Shown here: piece by piece, positions 12,062 to 24,944 of the stretch
Numbering within the stretch: position 1 is the stretch's first letter
Layout of the letters: the number at the start of each line of letters is the position of its first letter
DNA from: Circinella minor
Taxonomy: Eukaryota > Mucoromycota > Mucoromycetes > Mucorales > Lichtheimiaceae
Length of the DNA: 64,000 nt
Direction: 5' to 3'
NCBI GenBank assembly: GCA_016758965.1
Contig: JAEPRB010000042.1
Location: 62,001 to 126,000 of the forward strand
Notes under the pieces: generated by a model
Told to the model about the DNA's origin: nothing
The model's input: the letters and a program-made list of their open reading frames with translations, nothing else
The model's database searches: none
Translations under genes and position numbers: made by a program

Positions 12062-14337
12062 TTATACAATAAATTTAATAGACTTTTCATAAAATTCAAT
12101 AAGCTATTATGACCATATAGAAAAAGTGATAATAAAATTTAGTATTTTAAAATATAATAATGTTTGAGAAACCCACCTTCCCCCCTCTATTGTTTTATTT
12201 TTTACCTGATGTGGACAATATTTACGAATATCTTTACTTGGATGCATTGATAATAAATTATTTTCCCTATAAATAAATGTATGCATATGTTTCTATATGA
12301 TTAGTTTTTTTTTTTTTCCCTTTTAATCCACCCATCAATCCTAATAATTTTCAAAATATAAATTAAACAATATACCATCGAACTACAGCAAATACTTCGC
12401 TGTCAGGACTACCATGTGGTACTTGAGTTACAGCAACAACTTCTTTAACATTAACCCAATCATCTTGATGAGCAGGAAAATTATCATCATAAATAACATC
12501 ATCCTCATTAATTTCTTCCATTCCCTTCATGTATTTTTCACGACGTGTAAATTTACTTGTTACTGGATCTTGTTCAATTTCACCATTTTCAGATGGTTGT
12601 TTACCCATGTCCCTTATCATTTTGCGACTTTCTCCAATTCCTTTTTCTTTAGAAATTGATGATGATTTAACTGTTGTTCTTGGTACTTCTGTCTCTGTTG
12701 CTATTGATACAGCTTGTTGTTCTTCATTTGCGGTATGATTAGTAGTTATATCAGTACTATTATCAGTAGTAATAGTAATGGATGGTTTATCTGCTGGTGG
12801 AGGAGTAGGTGTAAACGGATCTTCATCCATTATATCCAACATCATACCTGCATCTTGTAAAGTTCCGGGTGATATAACTGAAGTTGGTTCATCCAATTCA
12901 TCCATCATTTCATTCTCATCATTCGTTGTTATTGTTGTTGTTGCGATGTTCTCTTTTTCAACGTTGTTATTAATTGGTTGTTGTTGCTGTTGTTCTGAGG
13001 CGTTTTGTGAAGTAAAAGATTCCAATGTCGTAGGTTCCTGTTCTCCTGTTACTGATACATTGATAGTATCGAAAGAATTATTAAGTGATAATGACGGTGA
13101 CGTGGGAGAAAATGTGTCCTTTTTATTGACTATCGTATTCTCTAATAAAGAGGGTGTAATTGTTTCATCACCCTTATCAGCTACTTCTGTTTCCTTTTCG
13201 GTTGTCGTTGTTACTGACAGTTCATCATTATTATATGATTCTGGATGTTGAATAACTTCGTTATCATTTTCTTTATGGATATCCTCTGTTCCTGCTTGAG
13301 ATGAGTTTGAAACTATTGAATCCTTTTGCTTTGATGATGTTAATAACTGTAAATTTTGTTGATTATCCTCTGAAGTTGGCGATGATGGTAATGATTCTGT
13401 AGTCGGATGTTGTTGTAATGATGATGATGACAGTGTCGTGAAAGTGTTTTGTTGTTGTTGTTGTTGTTGTTGCTGTTGTTGTGGTGGTGGTGGTGATGAT
13501 CCTAGTGATAATGATGGTGATAATGATGATAATGGTGATGGAGATAGTGATGTATAGTATTCAATTGTGGATTCTTCCTGTTGTTGTTGTTGTTGTTGTT
13601 GATCAGTAGTAATTGAACCTAATATAATATTGTCAATTTCAATTGTATACTTTTCAGAATATAATCGTATAATTATCTATTAACATAAAAAAAAAGATAT
13701 ATTACTAGTATTGATTTTGTCTTCATTTTCTTTTTCATTATCTTCTGTTCGTGCCTGCTTTAATAATCGTTCAGATGTCCCAGAAGATGATGATAATGAA
13801 ATATCAGGAGTTCGAGTACGTTTCACTCCTGCTGCTGCTGATGATGATGATGCTCTTCCTGATTGTTTTCCTTTATCTTTTATACCAGGACTATTGACTT
13901 TTTTTACTTTTTTACCACTACGAGCAGCTTTCAAAGCTTCTTGACCACCTCGTGAATCCCAATAAGTATTAATAAGATCAATTGCAAATCTATAAATAAT
14001 AAAGAAAGTTAAAAAAAAAAGGACATGTACGTTTCTTGAGAACCCTATACTCTTGACAAATTATGTATTACACGTTTGTTTCATTTTCCCAAGTATTATC
14101 TTCTTCACTGTAATCCTTCCATTTAATTTCGTATTGGAGCTAAAAAAAAAAAAGTGATTTGGAACCAATATATCTTTTGTTATTTTGACACCAATGACAC
14201 GCGTGAACACAAAAAAAAAATAGGAACAAAAAGTAATTTACTTTTCCATTACGTCTACGATGATCAAGAATTCGTTCTACTTCATATTCTTCTTCTTCTG
14301 AAGTAGAATTATCCATGTTTGATTCAAAAGTAGACAT
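12062..14337 (-). CDS. HP1/Swi6-like chromodomain-chromoshadow protein
   Basis: Predicted heterochromatin protein that binds methylated H3K9 and dimerises. Six exons (14242-14337, 14072-14139, 13706-13989, 12376-13618, 12206-12266, 12062-12103) give 597 aa. The chromodomain (EYEVERIL, YEIKWKDY, NTWE, residues 17-65) keeps the aromatic cage as Tyr18, Trp39 and Tyr42. The C-terminal chromoshadow domain (DDWVNVKEVVAV to YCPHQLIEFYEKSIKFIV, about 535-597) ends in a 13-residue last exon; without that exon the final helix is missing. The domains are joined by an unusually long hinge of about 470 residues with a basic part (KKVKKV), poly-Gln, poly-Pro and Ser/Thr-rich stretches. The intron 13619-13705 is 87 nt and removes two in-frame stops. 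The domain identity is strong; fungal HP1 hinges are usually much shorter. Confidence 0.88.
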
Positions 14338-14561
14338 TTTTTTTTTATTTTATTTTATGTATAATCGAAAAAAAAAAAAAAAATTAACAGTAAAAAAAAA
14401 ATATAAAAGGTAATAGAGGAAAATGAATCCTTATAAAATTTTGTTTCAAAAAAAAAAAATGAAGTGGTTGTTTTTTGTCTCTCCTCTCTTGTGTATGTGT
14501 GTGTGTGTGTATATAATTATTTTTATTTTATATGAATTTTTTTCTTTTCAGTTTTCATTAT
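14338..14561. other. Short tandem intergenic spacer
   Basis: 224 bp between the start of the HP1-like gene and the stop of the downstream-located Tma46-like gene, both on the minus strand. A-rich runs and a short GT repeat near 14497-14511. It must hold the HP1-like promoter and the 3' UTR of the Tma46-like gene. Confidence 0.55.
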
Positions 14562-16019
14562 TTAGCTGTACACTTTTAAAGATAAATCAGAAAGACCCTT
14601 GTTAAGACCATCTTCTCCTTCATCCTCTTTACGTTCATATTGTGATAAATCAATAGCATCTTCTTCATCTTCTTCATCAATACCCAGATCAGGATTAAAG
14701 TCGAATAGATCTTTACCAGACATGCCTTGATTACGACCTGCTTTCATACGATTTTCCTTTTGTTTACGTTCAGCTGCTTCAACTGCATCCTTCTTTGCAA
14801 TACGATCCTTCTTCCATTGATTGAAACTTTCCAATGTAACAGGTGTTAAATTGGGTCCCAATTTATGACGCTATATATACATATACACATATATTTAAAG
14901 TTTGTTTAGTTATGTATATATATATATATATATATATCATCTAACTCATCCGATCCAAATCAAAAATAATCATTCATTTACCTCTGAATCTAAGAATTCT
15001 TCTAATGAAATCTCTTCCTTTTCTTTCTTGTTTTGCTTAGATTTCAAAACAAAACCAGGTGGTAAAGCGTGACGATATTTACAGTTTACACCGCCATTTG
15101 GACATTCCCAAAACCAACCATACTTGCTAGATTCAATTGCTTCCAAAAAGTACTTGCACACAATATCTGTTGGAGGTTGTTTACCTGCTTTACTTTGAAC
15201 AACTTCTTCCAATTTCTTTTGATCCCAATCTTCCATCGTATCTATTAATTGAAAATATATATATATATTATTTGTTTTTTGTTAGTTTAAGTGTACCTGG
15301 CCAGTTATCATCTCCCATCCACCCAAACCATTATCATCATCACTTGAATATATTCATATAAAATAAAAACTTAAAAAAATTTTACCATTCTTCTTATCAT
15401 CTTCTCGAGAATCAGTATACAAATCCTTCTTTTGTGATTTACGTTCAATATTAAGATCGTGAGAGAATTTACATTTGGCCCCTCGTTCACAATGACCTTG
15501 CTTGAAATAAATACAGAGTACAGTCTTAGGATCAGTACCAAAAGGTACCTTTTGTGGTACTTGTACAGGTTTAAACAATTCATCCATTTCTGCTTTTCGT
15601 TTCGCTTCTGCTGCTTTCTTTGCTGCAAGTTCTTCTTTAGCTTTTAATTTAGCCTTTTCTTTATCCTATTCATTTTAATAAAAAAAATTTTATACATATT
15701 TATTTGTAAGTAATATAGTATTTCATTCGTGTGACTCAACCAAAACTAAATATTATTATTATTATTTTCTTTCTCTCTTCATAACCATACACTATAGACC
15801 CTTTTATATTAACTATAAACTAAACCATATTAATGTAGAAAAAAAAAATTTAAAAAATAAAATATTTACAGATTGAGCAGCATTTTGTTTGGCTTGACTT
15901 TGTACTTGTTGAACATAACGTTGAACCTTTGCAGATTTATTTTTATTTTTCATACCAAAAGTTTTATCTTCGGTGGCCTTTTGAGCCTTCTTTTTATCAG
16001 CTTTTGACTTTGGTGGCAT
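14562..16019 (-). CDS. TMA46: ZC3H15/DFRP1-like CCCH zinc-finger protein (Tma46)
   Basis: Partner and stabiliser of the DRG1-type GTPase, a ribosome-associated cytoplasmic factor. Four exons (15870-16019, 15386-15665, 14982-15241, 14562-14870) give 332 aa, close to the yeast Tma46 length of about 345. The start [14 protein letters not shown] and the basic helical N-terminus are typical. CCCH finger 1 uses Cys101, Cys109, Cys115 and His119. Finger 2 uses Cys172, Cys190, Cys197 and His201 (CKYRH). The DRG-binding region [19 protein letters not shown] follows, then an acidic tail. All splice junctions keep the frame. The only alternative reading is antisense and lacks domains. Confidence 0.93.
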
Positions 16020-19000
16020 TATGTCGTCTGTTCTTTGTCTGCTGTTATGGTAATTAAATATATATATATGTAGAAAGAAAAAAAAAACTTATAAGAATCT
16101 CGAAGAATTAAATGGAAAAAAAAAAAAAAAGTTGAGGTTAAGGGATATGGGCCAAAGTTAGTTTTGAAAGGAAAAAAACACATTCACAGTGACTGCGGCA
16201 TCGAATTATAAGCAAAAATTGGATCCGACAATTTTAGTCAAAAAGAAGTACTCAGCAACAAAAAAAAAAAAAAGTTTTGTTCGGGGAATTTGGTTTCTTT
16301 TATATATTTAATGTGTAAACCTTTAGAATAAGTCATGATACATAGTTTTGATTTGTCATATATAAAAAAGTATCCCTGTATTGAATTGTTCCTGTTTTTA
16401 TTAAATACACATAAATTATATTACAAACATATAAAAAAAAACGTCGATACAAAAGTAGAAAACACATCTATTAGTAGTGTATGCAGTAATGATTTTGTAT
16501 AGTAGTAGCTATAATTTTGTTATTGTTTTTCTTTTTCGTATTAGCACAAATACTTTTGTATAATTCATTCTCCTTTGGGTTCTCTTATAATAGTATTGGT
16601 CTAGGGTCAAGAAAAATTACACATAGAATTTGTTTCAGAAATGCTAACCAGTGTAGCAGACTACCTGTTCGGCGGGTTACCAGTTGAAGAGAAAGCAAAG
16701 TTATAGAAAGAGTACATAAATAGAGTTATTACATATTAATTATAGTTTGTACATACCTAAAAGCTTATTATTTCGATTTATTAGTTTCGATAGACCAAAA
16801 AAAAAAAAAAACACAGAAGCCCTACATGTATTATATTTGATTATGATTTGAAAAGAATTCACCAAGCAACTTATTACAGTAATTACGTACCGATTCTTAT
16901 AATAAATTCATGAAGTAAAACCTTTTAATATTTTATGAAAAAATATATTAAAAAGGCAAACCCAAACATGATCCCTATTTCAAAGGCTTTTTGCAAAAAC
17001 TATAGAGGGAACCATATTACGTACTGCTTTATTATTATCATTATTCCTCATACGTAGAGAGCTAAATTTTGTTTATAGTTTTATCCAATCCATGGAAACA
17101 ATGACAATAGATTCATTTGGTCCGATGTCCATTTTTCATATCAATTTTTTATTCCTACGTATCCGTATGTAATACTTTATCTTATTAAATGTCAAGAATT
17201 TCGTACCATAGTAATACGAAAGGGTTGTAAAAAGAAAGATGATAGAAGGAATAATGTTGAGGGATAATATATAGTTTGCGACGATTAGATTAGTTATTGA
17301 TAGATTTAGCCACAAGGCTAACTATGACCTTCTAGAAAAAAAGAGAGATACGTAATGGTTATCGATAATGGATTTTATATACACGGTTGCATGGATTATT
17401 CGAGTTTACCCGAGCAAAAAATAACAATACAATGAAAATTATGAGATTAATTTTATTATTTCTCAATTGGCGTTATTTTGTTTAAATACGTAACAGGAAA
17501 GCCCCCTGCTTTTGATCTGTATTCAAAAACTCAATCACTGGTAAATTTTTTTTCTTCGTGTAAAATTAAGCATAAACCATAAACTCATGAAACCTATCAA
17601 CAGTTGTTTCGTAACACTTGATTTTTTTATGATTTATTATTTAATTAATTATATTACAATCTACTGATCCATAAGCCTATGCTAATAATAATAGGATACT
17701 TTTTTCACTTAATACGGTTTCCACATCATGCAACTTTGTGTGGCCCAAACATTCATCATAAATGGTAACTCATCAATAATGAACTTATTTTAACCAATGC
17801 AAACCCAACACTAAATTGGTCTCGAACAATGTGTATTAACATAATTTCTTTCAATAAAGTACTGTTAAAAATACGTTATAAGATGAGATACCTAAAATGA
17901 TGCAACCTACTAAATTTATCACAGAAGCTCAGCCTATACTTAAAAGGAGAATGGAAATTATCAAAAAAAAAAAAAAAAAAAAAACATTCAAACTCTCTAT
18001 ATACCATTCAATACACGTAAGAACATATCCAAAGAGCCCAAATAAAGTGTAATAAAAACAAACCCATGATGTAGCTATGACAACAAGAACCAATACTTAA
18101 CAACCTTTATTAAACATTCTTTCACCATATACATATATATTTTTCAACTTCCTAATAATAATGTTATCACTCCCTTTTATCCCTGCCCTCAACTTACCTT
18201 AACAGTTATATTTGATACAATTACCACACTGATTGTTTGACTTTATAGCTGTTTGTGAGATCTTTATTCATCGTAAAGCACATTAGTATTGCTGAAACAC
18301 CACATGTTCCTTGCTATTCCTGTAAAGATCGCAACTTTTGTTCATTCAATTCTCAAAACCAAAAATAAATAAGAAAAACTTTGGTTTTATATACATGTGC
18401 ATAACTTTGTTGGTAATATTCTACTCTTGGAGCATTAGCGTTTTTTGAATGCAGGTCAAAGCTGTAATATAAGATACTTAAGTCTCGTGTGCCTTGATCA
18501 CTTTTGAGACAGATCGTCCATTATGTAACAAAACAGGTCCAACATCGTTTTTGTAATGCAATGCCAACTAGCTCACAATTTAGTCGAACAAAAAGAAGTG
18601 TAATAACTCACACACCTGCAGAAAAAAAAACAGTACCTATAGCCACGCCACAACACAGGGGCTTCTTGTGTTTGTTCCTTATATTGTTTCATAATATTTT
18701 TTTGTGTGTGCTAAGGTTCTCCAACGTGATCTCCTTTGAGAAAAAACGGTGTTGTGAGATCTTCTTAATGAACATAGTTTTTTTTTTCTTTTTTTAAAAA
18801 GTACTTTTTACTTTTTTTTTCTCTTGTCAAAACAACTTGTTTGTTGTCATAGTAGCTTTACGATTGTTGGGGAATCTCATATAACTTTATATAATAAACG
18901 CGTTCAAACTTATAAAAACACTCAATCGAGTACAACTCTATGGCAAATCTTCCAATTTCGTTACAAATACCAAGACCCTTTATTTTCTTAGTAAAATAAA

Positions 19001-19455
19001 CACTTTAAACTAACTAAAATGACATGTTATTTAATAGCAATGCCATTTTCTTGACATGTCACTATAGAAGTGTAGACATGGTAGATAATTTAACCGGTTA
19101 AAGCAAGTTATTTGATTGGCTGAGCGGGTTAGTTTTCTGTTTATAAAAACGCGTTTTCCGCAGTTTTTTTTAAAATCTTTCTTTTTCTCGTTCCCAACAC
19201 TTTTTTTCTTCCAGCAACAATAACACGGTAAGTACTGCTTTTTTTTTTTTTTTGATCTGCCATTTGTTTTTCTCTTAACGGGTTCTATGCCTACTTTTTC
19301 TCTATATTCCATTTATGTTATTATAATTTCCTTTTTTATTTCTTACTTTTTTACGGACTTTCTTTTTTTCCTAACTGTAAATATTATTATTTATACTTAC
19401 TTTTTATTTTTTATTTTTATTTTTACATGAAATGACATTGCAAAAAAAAAAAAAC
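16020..19455. other. Gene-poor AT-rich region
   Basis: About 3.4 kb without a convincing gene. Two ACGCGT motifs lie at 18898-18903 and 19149-19154. A good donor (CACG then GTAAGT) at about 19212 and an acceptor at about 19456 could mark a noncoding 5' intron of the small gene that starts at 19487. The other frames here are short and low complexity. Confidence 0.55.
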
Positions 19456-19486
19456 AGACAACAACAACTTATAACGACAGCATCCT

Positions 19487-19987
19487 ATGGCGGATTACAA
19501 GTATGGTAAAGCACATACTTCGGATGACGCTAATACTGGTCATTGTGTTCTCCTCTTGCCTATCTACAGAGGAACAGTAAAGTGGGCTCTTTACATGGCT
19601 TTTCTGGTTCTCGAGTAAGGAATGACTCATTTGGAGCTAGCCTCCTTGGGCCAGTCCTTGCGAAACAACTCTTTTTTTTTATACCGGCCGGCAATGATCA
19701 GTATTGGGACTTTTTGGGGATGGCGTTTGATAATACTTGTAATTTTTCCATTTGGACACAGCACCAATAACAACAAAAGCAACAAAAGCAACAACAACAT
19801 CAGCAGCATCACAACAACAGCAGCACCACAGCATCAGCAACAGAAGCACCACAGCATCAGCAACAGCAGCACCACAGCATCAGCAACAGCAGCACCACAG
19901 CAGCAACAGCACCACAGTAACAGCATCAATATCAACAATAGCACCATACGACATATTACAACCATGGTGAACGACTACTTTAGATAA
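19487..19987 (+). CDS. Small membrane-protein-like gene, copy A of a tandem duplication
   Basis: Not recognised with certainty. Exons 19487-19614 and 19702-19987 join in frame across an 87-nt GTAAGG...CAG intron to 137 aa. The start MADYKYGKAHTSDD is followed by a GHCVLLLPIYRG motif and two hydrophobic segments (WALYMAFLVL and WRLIILVIFPFG), then a Ser/Thr/Gln/His/Asn-rich tail encoded by a CAG/CAA-rich minisatellite. This resembles the first half of small multi-span membrane proteins, so copy A may itself be truncated. Its last codons overlap the first codons of the decayed copy B (ATG about 19964). The true extent of coding sequence is uncertain. Confidence 0.4.
19770..19925. repeat. CAG/CAA minisatellite, period about 23-24 bp
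   Basis: Imperfect tandem repeats built of CAGCAT, CAGCAACAG and CAGCACCA blocks, with at least three near-identical units between about 19822 and 19905. If translated in the frame of copy A they give a Ser/Thr/Ala/Gln/His tail. Confidence 0.75.
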
Positions 19988-20268
19988 CGCTGGTATTGAT
20001 CATTGTGCTTAACACTTGCTTTATCTACAGAGGTACTTTAAAGTGAGCTCTTTACATGGCTTTAAGGTCCTCGAGTAAGGAATGATTCATTTGGAGCTAG
20101 CCTCCTTGGGCCATACTTTGCGAAACAACTCTCTTATTCTCTATTTGGCCCGCAATGATTAATATTGGGACTTTTTAAAGTTTTTGTTTCAATCATGCGT
20201 TGTAATTACAGCATCAAAAAAAAAAAAAAAAGCAACGACAACAACAATCCAGCACTGAACGACAACGA
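19962..20268 (+). pseudogene. Decayed copy B of the small membrane-protein-like gene
   Basis: Direct repeat of copy A, offset by about 480 bp. Shared landmarks are ATGG at the start, TATCTACAGAGG, CTCTTTACATGGCTTT, CTCGAGTAAGGAATGA, GAGCTAGCCTCCTTGGGCC, GCGAAACAACTC, a GGCCxGCAATGAT block and GGGACTTTTT, and the copy ends in an A run plus ACGACAACAACAA. An in-frame stop follows the first seven codons and there are small indels, so it cannot encode the copy A protein. The GTAAGG donor is retained. Confidence 0.7.
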
Positions 20269-20270
20269 TG

Positions 20271-20437
20271 CCTTACTCTTTATTATCTTCGGATAGTAAA
20301 GGGGCCGATGATCCAGGTTAGGCACTGGGGAGGTTGGGTCCTGACGCAATGCCACCTCCACGTTGGTAGTGACCTGTCCACGTAACCTTTTTTTTTATTA
20401 TTATTAAAAAAGAAAGTTGCGGCCAAGAGCATTGTAA
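20271..20437. repeat. Left arm of a 4.5-kb-spaced inverted repeat
   Basis: About 165 bp matching, in reverse complement, 24945-25098. Shared blocks include GGCCGATGATCCAG, GGCACTGGGG, GTTGGGTCCTGACGCAAT, CCACCTCCACGTTGGTAGTG and GTTGCGGCCAAGAGCATTG. It begins just after copy B, at the TTACTCTTTATTATCTTCGG block. Confidence 0.85.
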
Positions 20438-23400
20438 ACTTTTATTATTTTCATTTTGATTTTAAAAGCCAATGGATTTTTTTGTAAGCCATTTAAACTT
20501 CTTTGCTTCGATCATAGTTTCTTTCTGTTTTTTTTTTAACTTTTTATTATTATTATTAATATAAATAAAAATTGTTTGTTTTCTTCGTATTGTCGTCTCT
20601 ATAATAATATCATGTTCATATAAAAGAAATGTAACTACGTAGGTTTATTAATAAAGTAGTTAGTCATAGTATATTGTATATCATGGTATGTATAATGCCA
20701 TCAGCCAAATAATTACTGTATTGATGAATATACGTATAAATATAAACCAAATATGCATCTTGAGATAAAATAATGTATGTATTTTACATATGACGGTTGT
20801 AGAGCTTTAGTTATACTGCAATCTGTCACATTATTTAGGAAATTATTATAGTTGTAGGCTACATGTTCATATTATTATCAATATCACAAACTATTGTACG
20901 TAGTACCCGATATAAAGATTTTATAAATATGTATAAGATGTGTAGTTACCAATTTTAAATGGACGGTTTATACGTAATAATAGAAAGAAAGAACAAGAAG
21001 AGTAGAGAAGGAGGGTTGGGTCAAGAAGAAGGAGAATGAGTAGTACAGCGATGAATAAGGGTAATGCTACCTGTGCGGTTTTTTTTTCTTAGCTGTGCGA
21101 TTTTTTCTCACGGGTTTTCAATTGTAGTGGTACAGTGCCAACACCCATAGCCAATCCTCTTGTGAAATTAACAGTACGATTTCTCTTACTAAATAGACTT
21201 CATCAAAAGACTACGATTTATTTTCATTTTCTTTATATAATAACTTCTTATGAAGAATGATATTCGTTTTAATTAATTTTACACTTCTGAAACTTGCCTA
21301 CTAAAATGAATACTATAAAAAATGTAGTTAATTTCTACTGCTCATTGGTACCACGTTGTTCGAAAATTATTCACAAAAAAAGAGATAATACTACTCTTGG
21401 ATTATTTGATTAAAATAGCTATATTTTTTTTTAAAAAAAAAGAAAAATACAAATGCTTATCCGTGCGATTCCTTTTGTCTGATCGTATAGTGAGTAATAA
21501 TCTTTATTTCCCATTAGCATGCCCGGTTTTTTAGTGCTATTTTTTTTCTATCTACTATAGCTCGATTGTTACTTGCTTACTAACACAATTATTTTATTAA
21601 CAATAAAACTTAACAGAATTAGCGCGTCTAAAAATCATTTGATATTTCGATCATTGTTTTTCTATCTTAGCAACGATAATCACATGGGGTTTAAATATAA
21701 CAATTAGTATATTATCATAGTATTAAGCATTCTTCAAACTACTTCAGAAAACAGTTGCATTATTGTATATAACTAGATATGAACATAAAACAACAACACA
21801 TAGTTGAAATAGTACGTATTGCTCTAATTTTTTTAAAAAAAAAACTTTGTTGGAATTATGTTTTCCTAGGTTAACAAAAAAAAAGAGTCTACTACTGTCG
21901 TGAAAAATCAATAATATGTACTATCATAGTCAAAGTTTAACCGATTTGAAATTTTTGATTCAATGACTCTATTCGAAGAAATTATCAATGATAGACCCAT
22001 TAATGAGAAAAGAATGGATTAAGAATAAGATAATTCACAACAATAAAGATAACACCAACTATTTAATCTAATATTATAGTATATACAACTAATATGATAA
22101 TAATTCATATATATATATAAATACCAGTATATGATGACATGTATGAGAAAAATCTAAAAAGAAAAAAATTAGCCGGCTATTTCGACAGCAGCGAAAAAAA
22201 AAGCTACGTATATAATTTTTTTTTAGCCAGGGTGGTTTATCTAAAATCCTAAACTATTCTCTTTATATCCTATAGAAGTTTTCCCTTCGACAAGTGAGTC
22301 CTAGTATATTTTTGTATATGTTTTCAAAAAGAAATAAAACAGAAAACTAGATGGAGATGGAGCAAATGTTTTTATATAAAAGGCCATCTTTTTTTTTAAA
22401 GATTCAAGATGTAAACAAAAGTTTTTTACTGATTTTTTTTATTGTTACGTATCTTTTTATTTTATTTTATAAAGCCGTCGTTATGTTATTTAAGTCGTTG
22501 TCATGGTATTTTTTATACAAAAAGATAACATTTATTTGAACATGATGGTAAGAAAAAAAAAACAATTAATTTATTTTATGGATGATGATGGGAGGGATTA
22601 TTATAGTAAATATTAATCATGGAATGAATATAAAACAAAAAAAAAAAAAAAAAAAGTCAAAAGAGAACACTACTTATGCCGAAGGCTACACTGGAGTGAA
22701 AGAGAAACTTCTTGATTGGCGTCCTCGAGGTGTCGAACCTGTGACCTCTAATCACGTAACGTAGGATCTCAACCGCTCCGCCAATATTTCTACTTTTCTT
22801 ACTACTGAAAACTACGGTTTACCCCTAGTTAGTTTATAGTCGGGGAAATAAATTTTGGTTACTGGCAATGCAGTAGAAAGAAAAAATTGATTTTTCCCTG
22901 ACAGTAGCTTTGAACGTAAAACTGTGCTTTGTAGTGACAAATAGATGTTTTGAACTGTTTTTAAAAAAGTACTATTTACTCGATCTAGTTTTATGTTTTA
23001 TTTTTGTTTAAAAATAAATATAAAAATATAACATAGCCTACTTGTCAATAAGAAAAACTTTTAGAATAGTTTATGACTTTAGATAAGCTGCCCTAGACAA
23101 AATATATATACGTATAAATTTTTTTTTTTGTTTGGTGTTGAAGTAAGCAGCTGATATTTTTCTTTTAATTTTTTCATACTTCCATTTATACTGGTATTGT
23201 ATAATTATGAATGATTATAATATATGAATGATAAATTTAGTTGGTGTGATCATTACTGCTGGAAATTATTTTATTTCATTGCTTTTCTCCTTATTGAGGT
23301 GTATGGTAGAATAATAATTTAATTCAATAATAAAAAATAAAAGAAAACGATGAGTTCTTTGAAACAGTATTTTGTTCTTGAAAATAAGATAAATACTATT

Positions 23401-24944
23401 ATTCTATGTATAAGTCGATCTATTTTTATGAACTGTTTATTATGATGGCTTATTTCTAATATGTATGTCATCTGAAAAAAGTATCTTAAATTTTTTTATC
23501 TTAATATATCTAGATATATTAATCTTCTCTTGTTCTCAAGAAGATCCTTTTAGCTCTACCAGGGACAGACCCCTTAGTATTTCCAGTACTTTTACATTCT
23601 TAATTCTATAACACTACACTCCTCATTGATCGGTCTATAGTTGGTAGTTTGTTTGTATATTATTATTGATCAAAGTATTCAAGCTCGAAAGATTTGAATT
23701 TGAGTATAATGGTATGCTTTATTGATTTTAATAACAGTGGTAAAGAAAGCCATCTTTTTTTTTGGTCTATGAGAACATTATTTGTGAAATGATTTTTTAA
23801 ACATAATTCAATAATAACCAAAGGGTTGCCATTCGAAACCGAAAATTTTATTGAACATCTTGTTAATATGTTTCTTTATAAAAAGAGTAATACATCAATA
23901 CACAGATTCATTTTTTTTTTGTTTTTTTTTAGTATTATATTAATAATATTACCATTATAAAAATAGATAATACTACTAATGGATCACACTTGCTCAATCT
24001 TTATGTTATGGGATACTAATAGTTATATCTACTACGTATTGATTGAATATGATGCTAAATGGCATCTGTTTTCCATATATAATAGATATTACATATGTTC
24101 ATAAGTATTAAGTAATTCTACCTTTTTGGGATCTACTGCTCGCTAATACGTACGTAGTAGTTATGAAAGTAATCTATGTATCAAATAACAAATAGCTTAT
24201 ATTTATACGTATTTGAGTTTGCTACGTATTATGGATACATAAAATAGTTAAGAAAATTCTCTTTACGTACGTATTCTTTTCCTATTTCTGCTCTTCATTA
24301 GGTACGAGTTTTCATTGCTTACATGTGTAGATAAACTAACTGAGAAAAAAAAACTAACGACGCTGTCGATTTTCTTCAATAGCATGCAGGAAAGAATAGG
24401 CCGGTCTAATTGATCAAAGAAGGGCTGTTTGATTGTCCATGAACTTTATTCAAAGAAAATACGTAACAAAATTGGTGGGTTGAAAGTGAGGAGAGAGAAG
24501 CAATAAATTACATGTCTAATGAATGATGTTGTCAGTGATTTCTTTATTTGGATCAATAATATAGGTATATATTTTTGAGCTGGTTGTAGATATTTGTTGA
24601 CATTGACAATAATAAAAAGATGTTAATGATTATCATTGCTGATTTGACCTACGTACAAGTAATCACAACGCCTTTATATCATACTATGTGGTAGGTAGAA
24701 TATAATAAACTTAATATCCTATAGACACGACAATTCTAATTTTAAAATGATAATAAAAAAGAAATAAAAAAAAGCTTATTTATAACAAAAAAACAAAAAC
24801 AAAAGCGTTTAAAGATTCAATGATCGAAGATTTATTTCTAATTAATTGAATAAAACTGCAACTAAAATGACCGAAAAATTATAAAAGAGAAATATAAAGA
24901 TACCACAGTAATAATTAAATATACGTAGATAAGCTATTAAAAAT
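20438..24944. other. Noncoding core between the inverted repeats
   Basis: About 4.5 kb of AT-rich DNA with no supported protein-coding gene. It contains T-run/A-run palindromes at 21424-21441 and 21828-21844 and a tRNA-like element at 22715-22785 on the minus strand. No transposase-like frame is seen. Confidence 0.6.
22715..22785 (-). ncRNA. tRNA-like Pol III element (SINE head or tRNA pseudogene)
   Basis: On the minus strand an A-box-like sequence (TGGCGGAGCGGTT, plus 22771-22783) is followed about 31 bp later by a B-box-like sequence (GGTTCGACACC, plus 22729-22739). The 71-nt unit closes with a perfect 7-bp terminal stem (ATTGGCG with CGCCAAT). The D and anticodon stems are not cleanly formed, so it is not called as a functional tRNA. 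Confidence 0.5.

Noticed and set aside
12778..13251. Plus-strand open frame of 157 codons
   Set aside because: It is the antisense of the low-complexity hinge of the HP1-like gene.
19031..19312. Minus-strand Lys-rich open frame
   Set aside because: Driven by poly-T runs; overlaps the likely 5' noncoding intron of copy A.
22715..22785. Functional tRNA gene
   Set aside because: D and anticodon stems do not form and the arm spacing is off; only Pol III box similarity and a terminal stem are present.
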